8,051 nucleotides of DNA. Source: CAYLYM01 sp964387645. GTDB lineage: Bacteria > Calditrichota > Calditrichia > RBG-13-44-9. The stretch lies in the NCBI GenBank assembly GCA_964387645.1, contig CAYLYM010000147.1, positions 1 through 8,051 on the forward strand, in the 5' to 3' direction. Each line of letters starts with the position of its first letter. Position 1 is the stretch's first letter. The position numbers and the translations under genes are program-made. Shown here piece after piece: positions 1 to 6,518 of the stretch. The notes under the pieces are model-generated. The model did not search any database. It saw only the letters and a list, made by a program, of their open reading frames with translations, and was not told the origin of the DNA.

Positions 1-935
1 TCAAGCAAACGACCAATGTTGTCATCCAGACAATTCAGGTTGGCCAGATAATATTTCCGCATATCTTCACTGCTGATAGCACCAATTCGGCTGTATTTTT
101 CGTAATAGGCGCGATATGTCCCCGGTTTAAGCTTGCCAAATGCTTCCCCTTTATCCGGGTCATAATTGGGAATGGGGTTGACACCATATTTTTTTAGATA
201 TTTTTCTGGTACTTCATGAACAAGATGATGAACTGAATTATAAGTTAGAGTTAAAAAAAAGGGTTTAGTTTTATTTCGCTTTATAAAAGCAATCGCTTCA
301 TCGGTAAAAATTTCAGTAGTATAGCCATGTTCATAGCTTTTTTTAGTGTCGTTGTACATAAGTGGTCCCAAATGAGCGCTTGTTCCATCAGGATCGGGAG
401 TTCGTTGGCGAATCTCATCCGAAAGCAGCCAGTAATCATGTGCATGAGCGCTAAATCCTAAAAAATAATCGTAGCCATGATTAAGAGGATATTCTCGTAC
501 ATTGTGTTTATGATACCCTTTGCCATAGTCGTTTTTCCCGATTTTGCCCGTCACGTAACCATTTTCTTTCATGTATTCTGCCAGAGTTTTTACACTTTCC
601 GGTAATCCCGGTCCCCAGCCAGCTTTTTTGTCCCAGCGGAATTGACATTTTCCAGTATTCCATCCAGTTCGGGATGGACTACATACCGGAGCAGTAACAT
701 AAGCCTGAGTAAAAAGGGTTCCTCCCTTTGCCAGACGATCCATGTTGGGCGTGTGAATATCGGAAGCATGATGAGAAAAAGCGCTCAGATCAGCATATCC
801 CTGATCATCAATTACAATAATCAGAATATTCGGTTTGGGAATATCTTTCTTTTTACATCCCAGCACAACTGATCCAATCATTGCCGAAGCTAATCCCAAT
901 GCTGTCTTTTTTAAAAATTCCCTTCTTGAATACAT
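1..935 (-). CDS. S1-family sulfatase, Tat lipoprotein, C-terminus cut by window edge
   Basis: I translated 311 residues before the gene runs off base 1. The start ATG at 935-933 is preceded by GGAGG five bases upstream. The N-terminus has a twin-arginine motif (SRREFLKK, residues 3-10), a short hydrophobic stretch and a possible lipobox VLGC ending at Cys27, so a Tat-exported lipoprotein is likely. Metal-binding Asp43-Asp44 are present. The sulfatase signature CSPSR places the formylglycine precursor at Cys85 and its partner arginine at Arg89. His236 (YNSVH) matches the third conserved site. Two departures stand out: Asn93 sits where the signature is normally hydrophobic, and residues 133-138 read GKNDYG, whereas the sulfatase at 3771-5195 has GKWHLG, so the usual histidine is Asp136. 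The family hydrolyses sulfate esters; the substrate is unknown, probably a glycan given the GH2 neighbour 127 bases upstream. The C-terminal metal (DN) and lysine motifs lie outside the window. Hand counts on seven sampled 60-base lines give about 43% G+C, against about 36% for seven lines of the other sulfatase. Confidence 0.93.
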   Translation of the reverse strand, partial: MYSRREFLKKTALGLASAMIGSVVLGCKKKDIPKPNILIIVIDDQGYADLSAFSHHASDIHTPNMDRLAKGGTLFTQAYVTAPVCSPSRTGWNTGKCQFRWDKKAGWGPGLPESVKTLAEYMKENGYVTGKIGKNDYGKGYHKHNVREYPLNHGYDYFLGFSAHAHDYWLLSDEIRQRTPDPDGTSAHLGPLMYNDTKKSYEHGYTTEIFTDEAIAFIKRNKTKPFFLTLTYNSVHHLVHEVPEKYLKKYGVNPIPNYDPDKGEAFGKLKPGTYRAYYEKYSRIGAISSEDMRKYYLANLNCLDDNIGRLL

Positions 936-1062
936 TCCATCCTCCGAAATCTAAACATTGTGTAATTAACCCATTTTCTGCCTTTATACTTAAATTTCAA
1001 AATAAATTTTAGAACTAAATTAAACCTTTAAAAATTCTTAGAATTTCACTTACTTTTTCATT

Positions 1063-3513
1063 CTATTTTGAATTAATTACAATTGTTGCCGATTTTAACC
1101 CTCTACTTCGTGCAGTAACCCAAATTTTTCCTTTCCTTTGCGTACTCTGGATCATTGCAAGGCATAATCCATTAAACACTTTTCTTTTGTTGATTTTAGT
1201 TGAAGTTAAATCTAACATATCTCCATTTTCTAAAGCAATTAATTTACCTGGACCGCTAATTTCAAACTGAATCAGATTATCAGCATAAGGCACTAAAATT
1301 CCCTTTTCATCAACAACTTTTACGGTAACATGAATTATATCTCTATTATTTGCTTTTATATTTTCTCGATCAGCAATCAATTCAATTCTGTAAGGTTCAC
1401 CGGCAGTTTGGGATTTTGTACGGCAAACAGTTTTACCATCTATTTTCCCCTCTGCTTCTAAAGTGCCAGGAGAATAAGAGACATACCATAACAGATTGGG
1501 TTTATTACCCTTTGCCTGTGTTCCTAAAGAACGGCCATTTAAGAATAGTTCTACCATTTCACAGTTTGTATACACCATCACAGGTATCTCAATCCCTTCT
1601 TTTCCCGGATGAGTCCAATGTGGTAACAAGTGAACCATTGGTGTGCTAGTCCATTCACTTTGATAAAAATAGTAGGTATCCTTTGGAAATCCGCATAAAT
1701 CAAGAACTCCACAATGCCATCCTCGGTTGGGCCATATATTTTCCCCTAAATAATCAAATCCCGTCCAACGAAATTCCCCCATTAAAAAGTCTAAAGATTT
1801 CGTTCTCTGCCACTGCTTTCTGGAAGAAATTCGTACGGTTGCATTATCGTAAGATGAAAGATAATTGTAATTAATCCCTGTAAAAATTTCGTTTTCTGTT
1901 AAATCAGGTGGATAGTATATTTTGTTTGTATCAACTCTGACATTTATTCGCTCAGGCGCCCAGGGAGCAGGAAAATCTCTCCCCCGTATCCAAGTTCTTG
2001 TTCTGTAAATCCCACGTGTTTGCCAAGTATGTGGTAATTCTGTCCCAATTATTGGCCAATCAGGATGCTTTTCATGAATCTTTTCCAAAACCCCTTTCAT
2101 TTCACCTCTGCCATTAAATCCTGCAATATCACAAATTTCAGCAGAACGTCCATCACCTATCGTCACTGGCCGGGTTGGATCCAGTTTATGTACTAATTCC
2201 ACCATCTTTTTTTCTTGTTCAGAAGTTCGACCTCTAACTTCGTTACCGATACTCCAAATTACCACCGATGGATGGTTTCTATCTCTAAGGATAAAATCCG
2301 TTAAATCTTTCCTCCACCATTTTTCAAAATATAATCCATAATCATATTGTGCTTTGGGTTTTTGCCATCCATCAAAAGCCTCATCCATGACCAAAAATCC
2401 TAAACTATCGCACATGTCATAAAACTCAGGTGCAAAAGGATTATGAGATGTTCTGATAGCGTTACACCCCATTTTTTTAAGTAATTGCAATCGTCTTGAC
2501 AAAACATCATCCGGCACCGCTGCACCTACTCCTCCTCCATCATGATGCATACAGACGCCTTTAAATTTTATATTTTTGCCGTTTAGCCAAAATCCTGTTT
2601 TAGAATCAAATTCAATCTTCCTGATCCCCGTTTTTGTCATTATCAAATCAATAATATTGTCATCTCTAATTATAAAGCTTTTAACAACATATAGATTAGG
2701 AGAATCAGGAGACCAAAGTTTTGGATTATAAATCTTCAAAGTATGTTTTATTGTATCCGAAGATTCAGGTAAAATTGAATTCTCTGGACTTTCAACAGAT
2801 GCCACCATTTCTCCAGATGGATCAAACACTTTGATAAGTAATTGAAATTTTTGAACTTGAGGTGTCTGGTTAAAAATAACTGATTCTACGTTCAATTCAT
2901 AAATATTCTTGCTTATATTTTTACTATAAATAAATGTTTTCCAACGATCAAAATGTAATTTTGGTACCACATTTAACCATACATGTCGATAAATACCACA
3001 TCCAGTGTACCAACGACCACTTGGTTGTTTGGAATTATCAACTTTTACAGCAATCAAATTTTTACCTTTTTTAAGGTAGGGCGTTAAATCATATCGAAAA
3101 GAAATATAACCATAAGGCCTTTTTCCCAGATAATGTTCGTTAATCCAAACCTCACTATTCATATAAATACCATCAAATTCAATAAACACTTTTTTATCAT
3201 TCCAGTCATCTTTCCACACAATATATTTGCGATACCACCCAATTCCGCCAGGCAAAAAAGCTCCATGCCAGCCAGATGGATTATTCTTATCATATTCACC
3301 TTCAATACTCCAATCATGGGGGAGATCAAGTTTCCTCCAATTTTTATCGTTAAAATGTATTTTGTACCCATTTTCTAAATCACCCAGATGAAAATACCAC
3401 TCAAAATCAATATTAATCTTATGCCTGGGAACTGGAATTTTTTTTTCTGATTGGCATCCAATTAATACAGAAATCAAAATTAAAAGGAATGTTAACAAAA
3501 AAAATTGTTTCAT
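1063..3513 (-). CDS. GH2 beta-galactosidase-like glycosidase, lipoprotein
   Basis: This 816-residue exo-acting glycoside hydrolase family 2 enzyme is probably a beta-galactosidase anchored to a membrane. It starts with a Sec lipoprotein signal: Met-Lys, a hydrophobic core, then lipobox LIGC with Cys20 as the lipidated residue. Approximate domain order: jelly-roll sugar-binding domain 33-184, immunoglobulin-like domain 185-297, TIM barrel 300-595, DUF4982-like domain 630-695, C-terminal beta domain 705-814. Seen in the barrel are HHDGG (His323-His324), TSHNP (His357), WSIGNE with the predicted acid/base Glu425, IIGTE with the predicted nucleophile Glu492, and RWTGFDYLGE at 582-591. Both catalytic glutamates are present, so it should be active. 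The start at 3513 was preferred over an in-frame ATG at 3561 because AGAGGG lies seven bases upstream and the signal peptide then begins at residue 1. GH2 also contains beta-glucuronidases, mannosidases and xylosidase-like members, so galactose specificity is inferred. Flanking sulfatases on the same strand suggest cooperation on a sulfated glycan. Confidence 0.93.
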   Translation of the reverse strand: MKQFFLLTFLLILISVLIGCQSEKKIPVPRHKINIDFEWYFHLGDLENGYKIHFNDKNWRKLDLPHDWSIEGEYDKNNPSGWHGAFLPGGIGWYRKYIVWKDDWNDKKVFIEFDGIYMNSEVWINEHYLGKRPYGYISFRYDLTPYLKKGKNLIAVKVDNSKQPSGRWYTGCGIYRHVWLNVVPKLHFDRWKTFIYSKNISKNIYELNVESVIFNQTPQVQKFQLLIKVFDPSGEMVASVESPENSILPESSDTIKHTLKIYNPKLWSPDSPNLYVVKSFIIRDDNIIDLIMTKTGIRKIEFDSKTGFWLNGKNIKFKGVCMHHDGGGVGAAVPDDVLSRRLQLLKKMGCNAIRTSHNPFAPEFYDMCDSLGFLVMDEAFDGWQKPKAQYDYGLYFEKWWRKDLTDFILRDRNHPSVVIWSIGNEVRGRTSEQEKKMVELVHKLDPTRPVTIGDGRSAEICDIAGFNGRGEMKGVLEKIHEKHPDWPIIGTELPHTWQTRGIYRTRTWIRGRDFPAPWAPERINVRVDTNKIYYPPDLTENEIFTGINYNYLSSYDNATVRISSRKQWQRTKSLDFLMGEFRWTGFDYLGENIWPNRGWHCGVLDLCGFPKDTYYFYQSEWTSTPMVHLLPHWTHPGKEGIEIPVMVYTNCEMVELFLNGRSLGTQAKGNKPNLLWYVSYSPGTLEAEGKIDGKTVCRTKSQTAGEPYRIELIADRENIKANNRDIIHVTVKVVDEKGILVPYADNLIQFEISGPGKLIALENGDMLDLTSTKINKRKVFNGLCLAMIQSTQRKGKIWVTARSRGLKSATIVINSK

Positions 3514-3520
3514 CTTTTTT

Positions 3521-3526
3521 CCCTCT
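3521..3526 (-). promoter_or_regulatory. Ribosome binding site deciding the GH2 start
   Basis: On the minus strand AGAGGG lies seven bases before the ATG at 3513. The alternative in-frame ATG at 3561 has no purine-rich element in front of it and would bury the lipoprotein signal behind 16 extra residues. Confidence 0.7.
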
Positions 3527-3639
3527 AATAAATCGGGCAATTTAAAATAATACATTACCATTATCCAAACATATGTATATGATTTAATATGGAATATTTT
3601 ATTATTTCGCTCTAATTTTCTTTTTTATTCTTATCTGTA

Positions 3640-3667
3640 CAAAGTTATGCAATATATTTATTTTCAA
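3640..3667 (-). promoter_or_regulatory. Weak candidate Bacteroidota-type promoter for the GH2 gene
   Basis: In the 257-base gap between the first sulfatase and the GH2 gene, the minus strand has TTG (3667-3665), a 17-base spacer and TAACTTTG (3647-3640). This fits the TAnnTTTG minus-7 box and TTG minus-33 box known from Bacteroidota primary sigma factors. The gap is very AT-rich, so chance matches are expected. The leader to the ATG would be about 120 bases. I see no terminator hairpin after the upstream sulfatase, so read-through is equally possible. Confidence 0.2.
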
Positions 3668-3770
3668 TTTCTGTAACATTCTCTATTTTTAGCTTTAATA
3701 ATGGTATTTTTCAATATAATTTTATATTTAAATGAAAATAAGGGATTTTGATAAATTATTGTTGTATTAA

Positions 3771-5195
3771 TTAAAATTTGTGATTTTTTATTTGCATTTC
3801 AGCCCAGTATTGCCAATTCTTTCCATCGTACCAACGCGGCTGCGATAGTTCTTTTTCCCAGGATTCTAAAGCAGTAAGTAGTTCTTTTGTAATTTCTGGA
3901 TATTTCTCTGAAACATTTTTCGTTTCAGCAGGATCATCTTCTAAATTGACCAATATTAATGGTAATAATAATTTCCGGTTTTTCTTAAGTGGATTTTCAG
4001 CTACGCGAATTAATTTCCATTTACCCTTACGTACTGCAGCAACTCGCCATAATCTCCAAAACAAATAATCATGAGGCTCACCCTTTTTTTCGCCACGCAA
4101 ATAAGGCAAAAGATTAACACCATCTAACGGTTTACCAAAATGTTTACTTCCAGCAGCGGCTAAAAGGGTTGGAAAAATATCTAAAGTACTTACAGGACTA
4201 TTATATTTTTTTCCCGCAGGTAACTTACCTGGCCATTTAATAATAAATGGTACTCGAATCCCTCCTTCCCAGTATGTACCCTTATATCCACGAAGGGGTT
4301 TATTAACTGATGCATTATTTGTGGCGCCTCCATTGTCGTTGACAAAAATGATCAATGTATTCTTTTCAAGATCATATTCCTTAAGTTTTTTTATTAAACG
4401 ACCAATATTTTCGTCCATTGATTTGGTCATTGCAGCATAAATTCGGCGCTTCTTTGGTGTTATTTTTGTAAATTGCTCAATATCTTCTTCTTTAGCTTGC
4501 AGCGGAGTATGTACAGCATTATAAGAAAGATATATAAAAAAAGGATAATTTTTATTTCGTTCAATAAAATCTAAAGCGGCATTGGTAAAATTATCAGTTG
4601 TATATTTTATTTCTTTTTCTTCATCTATTGTTTTTTCGTTATGATAAATAGCTTGCCCATGTGGTGGATTTTTAATTGGCCAATAACTTCGAGATCCCCC
4701 AAGAAAACCGTAGAATTCGTTAAAACCACGTCTAAGTGGATGGTATTGAGGTAATTCTCCTAAATGCCATTTACCAATCATCATCGTGCGATATCCTGAT
4801 CGACTCAAATCATCAGCTATTGTTGTTTCAGATAAATCTAAGCCAAGATCATTTTTTGTAAACCCAGGTGTTGGAATTGTGGGAACGTTACACTCAGCCC
4901 CAAACCGTTGTTGATAACGCCCAGTAATTAATCCAGCACGCGAAGGACAACAAACTGAGGCTGTAACATAACCTTGTGTGCACAGTACTCCTTCTGCTGC
5001 CAGATTATCCAGATTGGGTGTAGGTATTTCTATCCCACCGTTAAATCCAAAATCCGAATATCCTGCATCATCAGAAATAATCAAAATAATATTTGGTCTG
5101 GTATTTATGTATAAAGTATTGTTCAAAAATAATGAGGATAAAATTCCTGAGCTAAAAAATATTCCTGCTCTTTTAATAAATTCTCTTCTTTTCAT
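3771..5195 (-). CDS. S1-family (arylsulfatase A-like) sulfatase, Tat-exported
   Basis: This complete 474-residue formylglycine-dependent sulfatase is of usual length for the family. The N-terminus MKRREFIKRAG is a twin-arginine signal followed by a hydrophobic stretch (about 11-24); no clear lipobox is visible, so it is probably periplasmic or membrane-tethered. Active-site residues seen: Asp42-Asp43 (metal), CCPSR with formylglycine precursor Cys82 and Arg86, GKWHLG (Lys142, His144), NAVH (His229), NDNGG (Asp287-Asn288, metal), and GYKG (Lys305). All canonical positions are filled, so it should be catalytically competent once a maturase (FGE or anaerobic SME), not seen here, converts Cys82. 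The TGRYQQRFG stretch after the signature resembles many polysaccharide and arylsulfatase-type enzymes of marine bacteria. The C-terminal NLEDDPAETKNVS is the usual terminal sulfatase motif. The start ATG has AAGGTG five bases upstream. It lies 257 bases ahead of the GH2 gene on the same strand. Substrate not determinable; sulfated glycan inferred from context. Confidence 0.95.
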   Translation of the reverse strand: MKRREFIKRAGIFFSSGILSSLFLNNTLYINTRPNIILIISDDAGYSDFGFNGGIEIPTPNLDNLAAEGVLCTQGYVTASVCCPSRAGLITGRYQQRFGAECNVPTIPTPGFTKNDLGLDLSETTIADDLSRSGYRTMMIGKWHLGELPQYHPLRRGFNEFYGFLGGSRSYWPIKNPPHGQAIYHNEKTIDEEKEIKYTTDNFTNAALDFIERNKNYPFFIYLSYNAVHTPLQAKEEDIEQFTKITPKKRRIYAAMTKSMDENIGRLIKKLKEYDLEKNTLIIFVNDNGGATNNASVNKPLRGYKGTYWEGGIRVPFIIKWPGKLPAGKKYNSPVSTLDIFPTLLAAAGSKHFGKPLDGVNLLPYLRGEKKGEPHDYLFWRLWRVAAVRKGKWKLIRVAENPLKKNRKLLLPLILVNLEDDPAETKNVSEKYPEITKELLTALESWEKELSQPRWYDGKNWQYWAEMQIKNHKF

Positions 5196-5302
5196 AAAAA
5201 CACCTTAATAAGCCAATTAATGTGAATTTTTAATAATAATAAAATACATAAAACTCTTAAACATGATGTTAATACTGATATTACTTATTAAAATTTAATA
5301 TA

Positions 5303-5336
5303 TCCCTTTATCCCAATGCAGATAGGGATAAAGGGA
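5303..5336 (-). terminator. Strong hairpin, likely terminator of the PorV-like operon
   Basis: A perfect 12-bp inverted repeat: TCCCTTTATCCC at 5303-5314 pairs with GGGATAAAGGGA at 5325-5336, around a 10-base loop. It begins 80 bases after the stop of the PorV-like gene and lies about 110 bases before the sulfatase start. Read on the minus strand it is followed by an AT-rich but not purely T tract (TATATTAAATTTTAATAAG), so intrinsic termination is plausible but not textbook. On the plus strand it is followed by A-rich sequence and no gene converges on it, so a plus-strand terminator is unlikely. Confidence 0.65.
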
Positions 5337-5415
5337 AAAGAAAAAGAGAAAAATAAAATTTAGTTTATCAAATATTTTTTATCCTCATTAATCATGATCT
5401 CAAATAGTTTATTTT

Positions 5416-6474
5416 TTACATATGGAAGTTTATTGAAAAAAGCTGAACATTATTCAATCTTCCAAAGTCGATATAAGCATAATTTATACTGGCGCCAAAA
5501 GTACTTGTTGAAATTCTCAAGCCACCACCAAACGTCAATCCTTCTTCATCGTAAAAAAATCGATAACCTGCTCTTAATGACACGAAATTATTATATGTAT
5601 ATTCAGTTCCCAAATGAACTTTTTCAGGTCCGTCATTTGGATGAGTAAATTCGGCTGCTACCGTCCACAAATGTGGATTTCCATTTCTACCTTCAAATAA
5701 ATCAATGGCACCTCCCAAAACAAATACCATTGGCATGGGTACTTGTACAGCAGGAATTCCTATTCGTTCATCATATTTAGTAAACTCAGCATCAGGACCA
5801 AAATTTCTTCCCAACATAGCAATACGAAAGGTTTTTATTCCTGTATAATACATAGTCCCAATATCGATTGTCCAATTACTTGTTTTTGCATCATCCAGTT
5901 TTTCTTCTACATATCGTATATTAGAACCAATCTGTAAACGATCGGTAACGCGAAGGGCATAATTAATTCCTAATGCAAAATCGCCACCAGTAAAAGTACC
6001 TAATCCTTCAGTTATTGGTTCTGTATATCCTAAACTTTGTCCAAAATCATCCAGAGCCTCTCTGTTTTCTGTTCTGATCATTTCGCCATAGTCAACGTAG
6101 ACGACATTTAATCCAAAAGAGCCCCACCGACCGAAATTTTTAACAACGGCTCCAGATTGTAATTTGATATCTGCAATCCAATTCATGATAGTAAACGCCG
6201 CATCAAAGTCTTTTACATCAACAATAGATGCTGGATTACCAAGAGTTGCACTTGCATCCCCATGCGCTAAAGCAGAAATAATTCCACCCATAGCAGCAAA
6301 GCGGGCATGAGTTGGAAGCTTTAAAAACTGCCAACCTGAACGGCCAACCGCACTATATTCTGGTGGATGAATACCATAATCAATCTGAAATTCTTGAGTA
6401 AAACCATTAAAATATATAAGAATAATTGTTAGAAAAAGCGTATTCATTATGTTTATAAATTTTTTAAAAATCAT
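5416..6474 (-). CDS. PorV/PorQ-family outer-membrane beta-barrel protein
   Basis: This 352-residue protein has an N-terminal signal peptide (hydrophobic about 10-22, probable cleavage near FTQ-EF at 25-29). The conserved early segment, with RFAAMGG at 58-64 and ATLGNPAS at 76-83, is the hallmark of the PorV/PorQ (UPF0164-like) family: it follows the pattern of an 'aRa.amGga..a...da.a...NPA' region. The remainder alternates polar and hydrophobic residues with many Gly and aromatic residues, typical of a FadL-like transmembrane barrel, and the chain ends in FSINFHM, close to a barrel-terminal aromatic signal. True PorV shuttles type IX secretion substrates to the surface attachment complex; many FCB-group genomes carry several family members of unknown role, so assignment to PorV itself is not claimed. 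It follows the sorting-domain protein by 44 bases, which supports co-expression and perhaps a functional link. The start at 6474 is chosen over an in-frame Met at residue 10 because of the strong ribosome binding site. Confidence 0.82.
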   Translation of the reverse strand: MIFKKFINIMNTLFLTIILIYFNGFTQEFQIDYGIHPPEYSAVGRSGWQFLKLPTHARFAAMGGIISALAHGDASATLGNPASIVDVKDFDAAFTIMNWIADIKLQSGAVVKNFGRWGSFGLNVVYVDYGEMIRTENREALDDFGQSLGYTEPITEGLGTFTGGDFALGINYALRVTDRLQIGSNIRYVEEKLDDAKTSNWTIDIGTMYYTGIKTFRIAMLGRNFGPDAEFTKYDERIGIPAVQVPMPMVFVLGGAIDLFEGRNGNPHLWTVAAEFTHPNDGPEKVHLGTEYTYNNFVSLRAGYRFFYDEEGLTFGGGLRISTSTFGASINYAYIDFGRLNNVQLFSINFHM

Positions 6475-6481
6475 ATTTAAT

Positions 6482-6488
6482 CCTCCTT
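6482..6488 (-). promoter_or_regulatory. Strong Shine-Dalgarno for the PorV-like gene
   Basis: AAGGAGG on the minus strand lies seven bases before the ATG at 6474, a near-perfect match to the anti-Shine-Dalgarno. It sits in the 44-base spacer after the upstream gene's TAG and fixes the start at 6474. Confidence 0.8.
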
Positions 6489-6518
6489 ACATATAATTGG
6501 AACGTCTTTATAATTCTC

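Noticed and set aside
642..872. Plus-strand open frame of 76 codons
   Set aside because: It lies wholly inside the minus-strand sulfatase gene, whose catalytic motifs are intact, and the peptide has no recognisable features.
1032..1046. Small palindrome AAATTC-TTA-GAATTT after the GH2 gene
   Set aside because: A six-base AT-rich stem with a three-base loop and no T tract is expected by chance in such AT-rich sequence; too weak for a terminator call.
1350..1874. Two plus-strand open frames inside the GH2 gene
   Set aside because: They are antisense to conserved GH2 C-terminal and barrel sequence; no ribosome binding site or family resemblance.
3133..3378. Overlapping open frames on both strands near the GH2 N-terminal domain
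   Set aside because: They are shadows of the GH2 sugar-binding domain; the real frame carries the recognisable residues.
3514..3561. N-terminal extension of the GH2 protein by 16 residues
   Set aside because: No ribosome binding site precedes the upstream ATG, and the extension would displace a clear lipoprotein signal.
3569..3580. AT-rich dyad around CATATGTATATG upstream of the GH2 gene
   Set aside because: It could be an operator, but short AT palindromes are common in this composition and there is no second copy to support it.
5394..5648. Plus-strand open frame of 84 codons
   Set aside because: It mostly overlaps the end of the PorV-like barrel gene on the other strand, and the peptide shows no domain or signal.
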